Shown: piece after piece, positions 1-8,765 of the stretch
Position numbering within the stretch: the first letter of the stretch is position 1
Layout: the number at the start of each line of letters is the position of its first letter
From: Leeuwenhoekiella sp. MAR_2009_132
GTDB taxonomy: Bacteria; Bacteroidota; Bacteroidia; Flavobacteriales; Flavobacteriaceae
Assembly: GCF_000687915.1 (NCBI RefSeq)
Contig: NZ_JHZY01000002.1
Span: 372,001-436,000, forward strand
Reading direction: 5' to 3'
Length of the DNA: 64,000 nt
The notes under the pieces: model-generated
Seen by the model: the letters and a program-made list of their open reading frames with translations, nothing else
What the model was told of the DNA's origin: nothing
Databases searched by the model: none
Program-made: the position numbers and the translations under genes

Positions 1-1316
1 CTGTTAAAACGTTTTTTAGGGTTTCCCGCTGTACGTTTTACAGGGCCGCTATTTCTGCGATCATCGTTGTTTTTTGAACGACCAGAACTATTACGTGAAC
101 TGTTGCTGTTGCGTGAGTTATTACGTGTGTTGTTGCGTGGTGGTCGAGCATCAGGTTCATCTGAAGGATCGTCAGGACCGTCAATTAAGAACGGGTGTTC
201 TGCAATCACATCTATCTTCTGCTTAATTAATTTTTCGATATCTCTAAGATAAGCACGCTCTTCTTTATCACAAAAAGCTAGCGCAACGCCACTGGCTTTT
301 GCTCTACCCGTACGACCTATACGGTGTACGTAGGTTTCAGAAACGTTAGGTAAATCATACTGAATTACCATTTCTAATTCAGAAACATCGATACCCCTTG
401 CAGCGATATCAGTGGCTACTAAAACCTGAGTTTGACCATCTTTAAAAGCGCTTAGGGCTTTTTGACGAGCAGCCTGTGATTTGTTACCGTGTATAGCTGC
501 AGCATTAATTCCTGCTTTATCTAAGATTTTTACAATCTTATTAGCACCGTGCTTAGTACGTGAAAAAACCAAAACGGTAGCGGGATTTTCAGTCTCAATA
601 AGATGCTTTAATAATTTTGGCTTACTTTTTTTGCTTACAAAGTAAATCCCCTGATCTACACGTTCTGCAGTAGGTTTCTCAGGCTCTATACTTACTTTTT
701 CAAAATCACCAAGTATAAGTTTAGAAAGATCTACAATCGCCTTTGGCATCGTAGCCGAAAAGAATAATGATTGTCTATCGTGCGGTACTAGTTTTAGTAC
801 TTTCTTAATATCGTGAATAAAACCCATATCGAGCATCTGGTCTGCTTCATCAAGCACCAGATATTCAATATCTTTTAAACTAATAAACCCTTGTTTAACC
901 AGGTCTAAAAGACGTCCCGGAGTAGCAGTTAATACATCAACTCCTTTGCGCATTGCAGAAACCTGCGAAGCCTGTTTAACACCACCAAAAATCACAGTAT
1001 TTTTAATACCGGTATATTTGCTGTATTCGGTTACATTATCGTCTATTTGTATAGCAAGTTCTCGCGTAGGGGTAATAATCAAAGCTTTAAGCTTGCGTGT
1101 GCCTTTGCCAGAACCTATGTTGTTATAAATTTGTTGAAGTATCGGGATGGTAAACGCCGCTGTTTTACCAGTTCCTGTTTGTGCAGAACCTAATAAATCT
1201 TGTCCTCTTAATAATACCGGTATTGCTTGCTGTTGAATAGGGGTAGGGTGGGTGTATCCTTTATCAGCTAAAGCTTTAAGGATAGGGTCTATAAGACCTA
1301 ATTCTTTAAATGTCAT
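1..1316 (-). CDS. DEAD-box ATP-dependent RNA helicase, RhlE-like (3' end outside window)
   Basis: ATP-dependent RNA helicase, expected to act in the cytoplasm on ribosome assembly or mRNA turnover. Translating the minus strand from the ATG at 1316 gives the Q motif (PTPIQQQAIP), Walker A (AQTGTGKT), PTRELA, DEAD-type motif II (VLDEADQML), SAT (FSATMP) and the C-terminal HRIGRTGR motif VI, so both RecA domains are complete. After about residue 370 comes a low-complexity Asn/Arg/Ser/Gly-rich tail, typical of flavobacterial RhlE-type helicases and probably an RNA-binding extension. The frame is still open at base 1, so the stop lies outside the window and the length is at least 438 residues. The family call is firm. 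RhlE rather than another DEAD subfamily is inferred from the short core plus basic tail. Confidence 0.93.
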   Translation of the reverse strand, partial: MTFKELGLIDPILKALADKGYTHPTPIQQQAIPVLLRGQDLLGSAQTGTGKTAAFTIPILQQIYNNIGSGKGTRKLKALIITPTRELAIQIDDNVTEYSKYTGIKNTVIFGGVKQASQVSAMRKGVDVLTATPGRLLDLVKQGFISLKDIEYLVLDEADQMLDMGFIHDIKKVLKLVPHDRQSLFFSATMPKAIVDLSKLILGDFEKVSIEPEKPTAERVDQGIYFVSKKSKPKLLKHLIETENPATVLVFSRTKHGANKIVKILDKAGINAAAIHGNKSQAARQKALSAFKDGQTQVLVATDIAARGIDVSELEMVIQYDLPNVSETYVHRIGRTGRAKASGVALAFCDKEERAYLRDIEKLIKQKIDVIAEHPFLIDGPDDPSDEPDARPPRNNTRNNSRNSNSSRNSSGRSKNNDDRRNSGPVKRTAGNPKKRFN

Positions 1317-1474
1317 AAAATATAATAAGCGGCAAAGATAAGCTTATTATTGATGCTTGTAGCTCATTTAACAGAAAACGTTGGTTTGTAAGGTGTTGAG
1401 CGAGATATGCCAATTATTAATACTTAAGGCTTAAAAGTTAATTCCCAATTATTTAGAAAATTAATTTATTTAAA

Positions 1475-1888
1475 TCACTTGATAAAAGGTGTTTTTTCTG
1501 TTGGAAGATTAAGCTCTGAAAGTATTTTAACCAAAGAAGTAAGCGACTGACTTTCAATAAACGAGGTATTGATTTTTAATTTCGTATCATTTGATTTTAA
1601 GGTGTAGTCTCCGGCAAATTTTTCAACCCTATCAATATCTTTAAGATTTATTTTTTTACGAAAACCATAAAGACTATTTTTCTTAATTACACCATCTTCA
1701 ATTTCTAAGTACTGGTGCTTGAGATCGTAAACATAATGAGCCAGGTAGAAAACACCAATACCAAAATAGATGTAATCTGACCAATTTAACCCCTCATCTC
1801 TTAGTAGACTTAATGGTGCAATTATAACCCAAATTATGCCCAATACTAAATTGGCGTATAATCTCTTCTTTTTGAATTTAATTTTCAT
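1475..1888 (-). CDS. Small membrane protein with PH-like domain, function unknown
   Basis: A 137-residue protein I do not recognise by name. It begins with a very basic stretch (MKIKFKKKR), then two hydrophobic segments at about residues 12-29 and 39-55, then a soluble beta-rich C-terminal half. The pattern YLEIEDGVIKKNSLYG followed by INLKDIDRVEKFAGD resembles bacterial PH-like domains (bPH2/YdbT type) attached to paired transmembrane helices. It is probably an inner-membrane protein with a cytosolic PH-like domain. It stands alone between the helicase and a long untranslated region. The start codon lies close to an AT-rich upstream region with no clear promoter. Confidence 0.6.
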   Translation of the reverse strand: MKIKFKKKRLYANLVLGIIWVIIAPLSLLRDEGLNWSDYIYFGIGVFYLAHYVYDLKHQYLEIEDGVIKKNSLYGFRKKINLKDIDRVEKFAGDYTLKSNDTKLKINTSFIESQSLTSLVKILSELNLPTEKTPFIK

Positions 1889-2293
1889 CTTCTAAATATA
1901 AATAAAGATTACGTAATATTTAATACTACAATTTCATTTGCGTAAGTCAACCTTAGTGTTGTCGCGTATAGCTTTAATCCCTTTAATTTACGTATTTACA
2001 TGTGTTAGCGCCTGTCTAAAGAATGAATCTAATAATCACAAGGGTGTCATTTCAATTTAAAGGCCAAAGCTAAATATACAAACACACTTTCTTTTATGCT
2101 TTTCTGAATAATTAAGTTGATTGGTGTATATCTTCTTCTGGTTTTTAAGTGTTTTATTTACAGGTATTTGCTATTTAATTTCTTATCAACAACTGTTCAT
2201 TTTATTTTTGGAAATTGAAATATAGGAAGCTCAACTTTAATAGGTTTTATTTTATTTTGCAATTTCTTAACACTTACTAAACTCAAATTCAAA
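1889..2293. other. Intergenic region upstream of the Oar-like receptor
   Basis: About 400 bp without a credible gene, between the divergently transcribed 137-aa membrane protein and the receptor. A TATTTTTG box at 2203-2210 fits the Bacteroidota -7 element TAnnTTTG on the plus strand, but I see no TTG at the expected upstream distance, so the promoter call is weak. An ORF-like stretch at 2197-2433 on the minus strand overlaps the receptor start and looks spurious. Confidence 0.4.
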
Positions 2294-5200
2294 ATGAAGC
2301 TTATGAAAAGACAGCAACTTCTTTTTTTTATCAGCCTTTTTATGTTGGTTCTTACCGCCTCAGCACAGGTAACAACTGCAGAAATCAGTGGTATTGTATA
2401 TGATGACCAAAACGCAATTCTGCCCGGAGCCAATGTAACTGCAACGCATACGCCTACGGGTACGGTTTACGGTGCAATTACAAATTTTGACGGAAGATTC
2501 TCGCTGCTTAATGTACGTGTAGGCGGGCCGTATACCATTTCAATTAGCTATGTAGGCTTTAAAACATATGTGCTAGATAACATTAATTTATCACTGGGAC
2601 AGTCTTTTAACGTAAAAGCAGTTTTAGCTAGCGATGCAACAGAGCTTGATGCTGTTGTGGTGTCTTCTTCAAAAAATAATGTAATTAATAGCGACCGTAC
2701 CGGAGCAGAAACCAGTATAGGCAGACGCGAACTTAAAAGTTTACCTACGATCTCAAGATCTGCTGCAGATTTTTACAGGTTAGAGCCTACTGCCTCTAGT
2801 AATGGTTCTTTTGGAGGAAGAAATGACCAATTCAATAACTTTAGTTTAGACGGTTCAATTTTTAATAATCCTTTTGGGCTTGATGCGGCAACACCGGGTG
2901 GGCAGACTAATGCACAGCCTATTTCGCTTGATGCAATAGACCAGATACAGGTTTCAACTGCACCCTATGATGTGACTCAAGCAGGTTTTACCGGAGCTTC
3001 GGTTAACGCTGTTACCAAGAGTGGTACTAACACGTGGGCGGGAACAGTTTATGGTTTTTACCGTAATCAGGATATGACGGGAAGTAAGGTAGGTGACGAT
3101 AAAATAATTGTTCCTGAGCTTAATCAAAAACAATACGGGGTTAGCGTAGGTGGACCTTTAATTGAAAATAAATTGTTTGTTTTTGCAAACTTTGAAAAAG
3201 ATGACCGCGCAGATGCAGGTTCAAACTTTTTGGCAGCGCGTCCGGGCATTACAGGGCAAAATGTATCTCGTGTTTCTGCCGAAGATCTTGATTATGTTTC
3301 TCAACAATTATCTAGTTTAGGTTACGAGACAGGACCTTATGAAAATTTCACGCATAAGACGGAATCTACAAAAGGTATATTTAAACTAGACTGGAATATT
3401 AATAGTAAGCACCGTGTTGCGGTTATTTACAACTTTTTAAATGCCTCTCGAGATTTGCCGGCAAATCCTGAAGCGATAGGAAGAAGAGGACCAGACCAAA
3501 CAACTCTTCAATTTAGAAATGCAGGATATCGCATTAATAATAAGATCGACTCCTGGTTAGTTGAATTAAACTCCAACTTTGGCGGTAACGTGACTAATAA
3601 ACTTCAGGCGGGTTATACTTTCTTTGATGATAGCAGAGATCCTTTTTCTGCACCGGCACCGGCGATTAGTATTCAGCAAGATGGGGTACGTGCTATAATT
3701 GCAGGTCATGAGCCTTTTTCAATAAACAATAAATTAACGCAGAAAGTTTTTCAAATTACAGATAACTTTAATGTTGTAACCGGAAATCACACAATTACCT
3801 TAGGTGGAAGTTTTGAGAAATTTATGTTTGATAACAGCTTTAACCTGGGTGCGTACAGCTACTTTAATGCAAATGGCGGAGTTGGTGTTTTTGCACCAGA
3901 TTTTACAAGCGTACGTGCAAATCCTAATGTTGCAGGATTAAGTTTTGAAGAAGCAGTAAACAACGGTTTATTAGCTGAAGCGCTGGCGAGTGCTCAAACT
4001 ACTTTTGACAACAATACAGCTAATGATAGTTGGGCTTTAGCCGAAACTAATGTAGGTCAACTTGCTTTCTATGCACAGGATAAATGGAAGGCTACCGAAA
4101 ATTTCACTTTGACCGTAGGATTACGTATAGACAAGCCACTGTTTTTTAATACACAAGATAAAATACGTGAAAACATTTTACGTGCAGCCGGCGGTACGTT
4201 CCCTGACGGAAACTACCAACCCGGAATCACCTATTTTGATGAAAATGGAAACCCTACAAACCTAAATAGTTTAGATCTTCCTTCTAAGAAAATTTTATTC
4301 TCACCACGAGTAGGATTTAACTACGATGTTTTAGGAGATAATACGTTTCAAATACGAGGAGGTACGGGTGTATTTACCGGTCGTTTACCTTTTGTATGGA
4401 TAGGAAATCAAGTAGCAAACCCAAACTTCTTTTTCTACACGACTTCTGCACCAGACTTTAAGTTTCCGCAGGTATGGCGTAATAGTTTAGGTCTTGATTA
4501 TCGTTTTGAAAATGGAATCACCGCTTCAACAGACTTTATTTATACCCGTGATTTAAATTCACAAATGGTGCGTAATTATGGTCTGGCAAATCCTTCAGGA
4601 ACCCTTGCAGGTCCAGACGGCAGACCTATTTATTTAGATAGTGATCGCGCAAAAGACGAGTTTGGCGGCAATACAAATGCCTATGTATTCTCAAATACAG
4701 ACGTAGGATTTTCATTTAACTGGTCAACAAAATTTCAGAAGACATTTAGCAACGGTATTTTTGCGAGCATAGCATATAACTATTTAAAAGCAGAGGATGC
4801 GAGTTCATTAGACGCAGAAATATCTAGTGATGCATATGATCGTAATCCGGCTTTTGGCAATGTAAACAGAGCGGTAAGTACCACCTCACGTTATGGAGAT
4901 AAACACCGTATCGTAGGCCAGCTTAACAAAGCATTTACCTATGGAGCAAACAAGCAATGGCGTACTTCATTAGGTGCTTTTTATGAGTATGCGCAGGGCG
5001 GAAGATTCGCTTATACCTATAGCGGTGATATTAATAATGATGGTTCTGTACTTAATGATTTGATTTATATACCTACGAGTCAGGAGTTAGAGAGCTATGC
5101 ATTTTCAGGGGATGCTGCGGCACAGGCTGCACAGCGTACCGCTTATGAAAATTATATAGCTCAGGATGACTATTTAAGTGATCGTAGAGGTGCATACGCC

Positions 5201-5512
5201 GAAAAATATGGTGCACTGAGCCCGTGGAGAGGTCGTTGGGATTTAAAAATCTTACAGGACTATGATTTTAAAGTTTCTGAAAATAAGACAAATACCATTC
5301 AGTTTAGTATAGATATTTTAAACCTGGGAAATCTTATTAGTTCAGACTGGGGTGTTATTGAAGTGCCGGTAAACGATCAACCTTTAGGAGTTGATGTTTC
5401 TAGCGGAAGCCCGGTTTACACGTTTAATACTTCACAAACAAAAACGTTTACTAACGATTTTAGTTTAGACAGCAGATGGCAGGCGCAAGTAGGATTGCGT
5501 TATATTTTCTAA
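2294..5512 (+). CDS. TonB-dependent receptor, Oar-like, with carboxypeptidase-regulatory domain
   Basis: Outer-membrane receptor of 1072 residues. A signal peptide (MKLMKRQQLLFFISLFMLVL, ending near TASAQ) is followed by a carboxypeptidase-regulatory-like beta-sandwich at about residues 28-110 (ISGIVYDDQNAILPGANV). A plug-like region follows (QPISLDAIDQIQVSTAPYDV, then GASVNAVTKSGTN) and then a long beta-barrel ending in an aromatic strand (VGLRYIF), as expected for BAM recognition. The NAVTKSGTN plug and the length match the Oar-like group of Bacteroidota and Myxococcota. No SusD-like lipoprotein is adjacent, so it is not a classical SusCD pair, and the ligand cannot be inferred. A second in-frame ATG at codon 4 is an alternative start. 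A strong terminator follows. Confidence 0.9.
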   Translation: MKLMKRQQLLFFISLFMLVLTASAQVTTAEISGIVYDDQNAILPGANVTATHTPTGTVYGAITNFDGRFSLLNVRVGGPYTISISYVGFKTYVLDNINLSLGQSFNVKAVLASDATELDAVVVSSSKNNVINSDRTGAETSIGRRELKSLPTISRSAADFYRLEPTASSNGSFGGRNDQFNNFSLDGSIFNNPFGLDAATPGGQTNAQPISLDAIDQIQVSTAPYDVTQAGFTGASVNAVTKSGTNTWAGTVYGFYRNQDMTGSKVGDDKIIVPELNQKQYGVSVGGPLIENKLFVFANFEKDDRADAGSNFLAARPGITGQNVSRVSAEDLDYVSQQLSSLGYETGPYENFTHKTESTKGIFKLDWNINSKHRVAVIYNFLNASRDLPANPEAIGRRGPDQTTLQFRNAGYRINNKIDSWLVELNSNFGGNVTNKLQAGYTFFDDSRDPFSAPAPAISIQQDGVRAIIAGHEPFSINNKLTQKVFQITDNFNVVTGNHTITLGGSFEKFMFDNSFNLGAYSYFNANGGVGVFAPDFTSVRANPNVAGLSFEEAVNNGLLAEALASAQTTFDNNTANDSWALAETNVGQLAFYAQDKWKATENFTLTVGLRIDKPLFFNTQDKIRENILRAAGGTFPDGNYQPGITYFDENGNPTNLNSLDLPSKKILFSPRVGFNYDVLGDNTFQIRGGTGVFTGRLPFVWIGNQVANPNFFFYTTSAPDFKFPQVWRNSLGLDYRFENGITASTDFIYTRDLNSQMVRNYGLANPSGTLAGPDGRPIYLDSDRAKDEFGGNTNAYVFSNTDVGFSFNWSTKFQKTFSNGIFASIAYNYLKAEDASSLDAEISSDAYDRNPAFGNVNRAVSTTSRYGDKHRIVGQLNKAFTYGANKQWRTSLGAFYEYAQGGRFAYTYSGDINNDGSVLNDLIYIPTSQELESYAFSGDAAAQAAQRTAYENYIAQDDYLSDRRGAYAEKYGALSPWRGRWDLKILQDYDFKVSENKTNTIQFSIDILNLGNLISSDWGVIEVPVNDQPLGVDVSSGSPVYTFNTSQTKTFTNDFSLDSRWQAQVGLRYIF

Positions 5513-5540
5513 TTGATTTAATCCTGCTCTAAATTTAAAA

Positions 5541-5570
5541 TCCCCGCATTTTACGATGCGGGGATTTTTT
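5541..5570 (+). terminator. Rho-independent terminator of the Oar-like receptor gene
   Basis: The arms TCCCCGCAT (5541-5549) and ATGCGGGGA (5556-5564) form a perfect 9-bp stem around a 6-base loop, followed by six T. On the opposite strand the stem is followed by TTTT, so it may also stop transcripts from the minus-strand genes that converge on it. Confidence 0.9.
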
Positions 5571-5625
5571 ATGGTATTACTTACAGTTTATAAAACCAAA
5601 GAAAGTGTTTGTAATTCCAGGATTC

Positions 5626-5736
5626 CTAACTGCTGGAAATAGATACAACTTCAATCTTTTCTGAGTTGGCATTTACAAACTCAACAAGCTCTTGCTTCTT
5701 AGTAAACTCGATGACTTTAAATTCTTTTTGAGACAT
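5626..5736 (-). CDS. Putative 36-aa small protein
   Basis: A short frame that begins 7 bases after the stop of the M20 peptidase, on the same strand. It encodes MSQKEFKVIEFTKKQELVEF and 16 further residues ending in VVSISSS. The composition is that of a real small soluble protein: charged, with alternating hydrophobic residues and an amphipathic helix around EFTKKQELVEFVN. It could be co-transcribed with the peptidase, and both would be stopped by the hairpin at 5541-5570. I recognise no family. The tight spacing and protein-like composition are the only support, and a chance ORF is possible. Confidence 0.45.
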   Translation of the reverse strand: MSQKEFKVIEFTKKQELVEFVNANSEKIEVVSISSS

Positions 5737-5743
5737 AAATAGT

Positions 5744-7237
5744 TTAAAGATTAGTTTGTAAAAGAGCTAGACAGATTTGAATACCCTGACGCATATTACC
5801 TATGCGTATATTTTCATTAGGGCTGTGCTGGTTATTATCCATATTAACAATTGGGATAATTAATGTAGGAATATTAAGCGCATTTATTACCGGTACAATA
5901 GGAACGGTACCACCCATCATCCTGATTTTTATAGGCTCTTCATTAAATGCTTTAGAAAGACTGTTTGAAATGGTTTTTCCAAAGGGGCTGTCGAGGTCTG
6001 TTCTAAAAGCATTAATTCCTTCATTTGCTATAAACTTCGCTATTTTAGGATGCGTAGCGCGTTCTTCAGCTGTAGGATCGTGATCAATTACATAATATCC
6101 TTGTTTTACAATATGAGTTCTAATTTTTTCAAGTTGAATTTGTGCTTCGGTCTCAGGAACGAGGCGTACATCAAGATCTGCTTTTGCAAATTCAGGTACC
6201 ACAGTTTTTAAATTCTCTCCAGACCACGAGGTACCTATCTGGCGAACATTCAACGAGGGGTACTGCAGCGCTTCCTGATAATTATTTCCTATTTTTTCTG
6301 AAGTAAAAATGCCCAGTTGGCTATTGAGCGCTACTGAGTCATAGGGAATAGATTTTAAAACATCAGTTATTTCCGGACTTAAATTGATGCCTTTGTAATA
6401 GTCTTTAATGAGTACATAACCCTTATCATCCTTCATGGTACTCAATAACTTTGCAAGGCTAAAAACCGGGTTGGGGACATAGTTGCCATAATGGCCGCTG
6501 TGTTGAGGTAACGAGGCGCCATATGTGGTTATAGAGCAGGTAACAATACCTCTGCAACCAAATGTTACGCTAGGTTTATTAGAATCGTGAGCCGGCCCGT
6601 CCATTACGATAAAATAATCTGAAGAATAGCGTTCTTTATTTATGGGCAGCGTTGATAATAATGCCGATGAACCATATTCTTCTTCGGGATCAAAAATTAC
6701 TTTTATATTAAAGTTGGGTTTCTTATTCTGAGCATCTAGCTGTTCTAAAGCAGACAGAAACATAATTATAGGCGCTTTATCATCTGCTGCTGCACGTGCA
6801 AATATGCGCCACTCATCATCTATTTTTGAGTCTAGAGCGTTCCAATCTAAATATTGCCAGTTTCCTGCGGAATCTTGTTTTTTTAAAACTGGAGTAAAAG
6901 GATCTTCCTGATCCCAATTCACTTTATTTACAGGCTGCCCATCTATATGAAAATAAAACAAAACTGTTTTAAACTTGGGATTGTAGACTTTTTCAGCCAA
7001 TAAAAGTGGAAGCGTACTTGATGGAAGCAAGGTTGTTTTAAAGTCTAATTTTTGATAATAATCAGTAACCCAGTTAATATTTTTAAGCATTGATGCTTCA
7101 TCTTCGGGCAAATTAGGAATACTCACCAGTTCTTTATGTAATAATAATGTCTTTCTTAATGCATCGTCAACATCTTGAGATTGTGCACTGGTAGGTAAAG
7201 CTATACAACAAAAGAGTGCGAAGTAGAATAGCTTCAT
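5744..7237 (-). CDS. Secreted M20-family metallopeptidase
   Basis: Zinc-dependent exo- or dipeptidase of the M20/M28 clan. The start at 7237 puts the signal peptide MKLFYFALFCCIALPTSAQS at the N-terminus; an ATG five codons upstream (7252) is also possible. The first metal-ligand motif is FHIDGQPV, the bridging-Asp region is ARAAADDKAP and the catalytic Glu motif is FDPEEEYGSS. A later RMMGGTVPIVPV and NNQHSPNENI segment contains the C-terminal metal-binding His. The length (about 497 aa) is normal for secreted flavobacterial M20 peptidases. It would act in the periplasm or outside the cell on short peptides. It is apparently the first gene of a two-gene unit with the 36-aa ORF. Confidence 0.88.
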   Translation of the reverse strand: MKLFYFALFCCIALPTSAQSQDVDDALRKTLLLHKELVSIPNLPEDEASMLKNINWVTDYYQKLDFKTTLLPSSTLPLLLAEKVYNPKFKTVLFYFHIDGQPVNKVNWDQEDPFTPVLKKQDSAGNWQYLDWNALDSKIDDEWRIFARAAADDKAPIIMFLSALEQLDAQNKKPNFNIKVIFDPEEEYGSSALLSTLPINKERYSSDYFIVMDGPAHDSNKPSVTFGCRGIVTCSITTYGASLPQHSGHYGNYVPNPVFSLAKLLSTMKDDKGYVLIKDYYKGINLSPEITDVLKSIPYDSVALNSQLGIFTSEKIGNNYQEALQYPSLNVRQIGTSWSGENLKTVVPEFAKADLDVRLVPETEAQIQLEKIRTHIVKQGYYVIDHDPTAEERATHPKIAKFIANEGINAFRTDLDSPFGKTISNSLSKAFNEEPIKIRMMGGTVPIVPVINALNIPTLIIPIVNMDNNQHSPNENIRIGNMRQGIQICLALLQTNL

Positions 7238-7414
7238 TGGGTTGAATATCATAGAACTATTTTTAAAGTCGTTTTTTTAAACATATAGCATAGAGGTATC
7301 GACTTAAAAATACAAAATTAAGAGTGCGGTAAAACTGTAAATTTTTAGAAGGTGTCTATTTGATTTTTTAAGTTAAAATTCTCGACAGCGCTCTACCTGA
7401 GTTGCGTTTAACAC

Positions 7415-7461
7415 AAAAAAATAACCCTGAAAGAAAACATATCTTTCAGGGTTATTTTTTT
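7415..7461 (-). terminator. Rho-independent terminator of the desaturase gene
   Basis: A long, almost perfect inverted repeat: AAAAAATAACCCTGAAAGA (7415-7433) against TCTTTCAGGGTTATTTTTT (7443-7461), with a 9-base loop. The A/T-rich flanks give U-tracts on both strands. It lies 16 bases beyond the desaturase stop and could also end any plus-strand transcript. Confidence 0.9.
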
Positions 7462-7477
7462 AAATGAGTTATGCTTT

Positions 7478-8455
7478 TTAACTAGCAATCCATTTAAATT
7501 TGTGATCGAGTTTAGGAACTACAATACGTTGTGAAATACGTTCTAAACGATCAGGTAGGTTTAATAAATAATCACGAGCACGCTCGCCTTTATCATTAAG
7601 TCCTTTTATATCTTCAATTTTCCAGTCTGCAACCAGAGATTTTAAAATGGTGATATAATCCTGTGTGGTATAAACCATAGAGCGCTGCGCAGCATCTGAG
7701 AAATGTTCCCAAAGCTGACCAATATGCTGCCCAGATTCTCTTAAGAACATAGCCGGCATGACAATTTTGTTACGCATCATTGCTTCAAAAGCCATCATCA
7801 TCTCACTAGGATCGAGATCAAAAATACGACGTACAAACTCCATGTAAGCAGAAGCATGACGCGCTTCATCTTTAGCAATCATATTACATATTTTTGCCAA
7901 TTGCTTATTTCCAGATTTACGTGAAAATGATGCTACACGTCTGTGTGATACATTAGTCGCCAGTTCCTGAAAACTAGTATATACAAAGTTTTTATAAGGA
8001 TCCATACCGGTACCTATGTCAAAACCATCGCTTATAAGGTATTGTGTACTTACTTCCATCTCACGCATGTTTACGCGACCAGAAAGGTATAAGTATTTAT
8101 TAAGTAAATCCCCGTGACGATTTTCTTCGGCAGTCCATGAGCGTACCCATTTAGACCAGCCGTTACCATTAACCTGATCTACCCCCTGAACTCCCATTAA
8201 CCAGGACTCGTAAGTAGGTAAAGCTTCTTCGGTAATGGTGTCACCTACTAAAACAGTAAATAAATCATAATCCATCTCGCGGCATAACTCCTGAATCTCT
8301 TTGACTTCATCAATAAATTCAGGATTTGTAGCGTCGGGAAGCATGTCTGTAGGCTGCCAATTTTCATCAATTGACTTCAGGTAGGTCCCAATAAGTTCAT
8401 CCATAGATTTTCCTATGGTTTGCATTACTTCGAGACGTATATTATTTAATATCAT
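7478..8455 (-). CDS. Acyl-ACP desaturase (soluble di-iron, FA_desaturase_2 type)
   Basis: Soluble di-iron enzyme that introduces a cis double bond into acyl chains on acyl carrier protein, so it shapes membrane fluidity. The two Glu-x-x-His iron motifs typical of plant stearoyl-ACP desaturases are present as EENRHG and DEARHA, with further helix Glu residues upstream (FQELATNVSHRR). I chose the ATG at 8455 because MILNNIRLEVMQTIG matches the usual start of flavobacterial homologues. The open frame runs 33 codons further upstream to 8554 with a Cys/Lys-rich stretch that looks non-native. The resulting length, 325 residues, is normal for bacterial members. The gene appears monocistronic. Confidence 0.9.
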   Translation of the reverse strand: MILNNIRLEVMQTIGKSMDELIGTYLKSIDENWQPTDMLPDATNPEFIDEVKEIQELCREMDYDLFTVLVGDTITEEALPTYESWLMGVQGVDQVNGNGWSKWVRSWTAEENRHGDLLNKYLYLSGRVNMREMEVSTQYLISDGFDIGTGMDPYKNFVYTSFQELATNVSHRRVASFSRKSGNKQLAKICNMIAKDEARHASAYMEFVRRIFDLDPSEMMMAFEAMMRNKIVMPAMFLRESGQHIGQLWEHFSDAAQRSMVYTTQDYITILKSLVADWKIEDIKGLNDKGERARDYLLNLPDRLERISQRIVVPKLDHKFKWIAS

Positions 8456-8700
8456 ATTTCTGTAACAAGTTTTGTGTAAATGTAGCAGTTTTGGGTCGTT
8501 TAGAAGTGTTTTCTTATCAATTCTTACTATGCGTGCATAGCAAAACTTTGCCAATTAAATCGTATTAATCACTTTAAATTAATGCAATTCTAATCGTACA
8601 AAACCTTATATCAAATCTGCATTTAGAATTTTTCGGTCTTATTTAAATATACGAAAAATTAAAGAAAGTAGTTTTTGTAGTTGGCCCTGTGTTAAATAAA

Positions 8701-8735
8701 CAGTCTCAGGAATCTATATAAGATTGCTGAGACTG
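8701..8735 (-). terminator. Hairpin terminator downstream of the S9 peptidase gene
   Basis: The arms CAGTCTCAG (8701-8709) and CTGAGACTG (8727-8735) form a perfect 9-bp stem, extended by AATCT/AGATT across one mismatch. On the minus strand the stem is followed by TTTATTT. It lies 30 bp past the peptidase stop. The U-tract is interrupted, so it is less canonical than the others. Confidence 0.7.
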
Positions 8736-8765
8736 TAAACTAAGTTCTATTAATTAAAAGAAGAT

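Noticed and set aside
67..252. Plus-strand ORF rich in Arg/Leu/Glu repeats
   Set aside because: It is the antisense of the low-complexity Asn/Arg/Ser tail of the helicase; the repeat pattern is a by-product.
946..1128. Plus-strand 60-aa ORF
   Set aside because: Antisense to the conserved helicase core.
2197..2433. Minus-strand 78-aa ORF overlapping the receptor start
   Set aside because: Overlaps the signal peptide of a clear gene; the basic, low-complexity composition is not protein-like.
2294..5512. SusC-type receptor of a polysaccharide locus
   Set aside because: No SusD gene next to it, and the plug motif (NAVTKSGTN) fits the Oar-like group instead.
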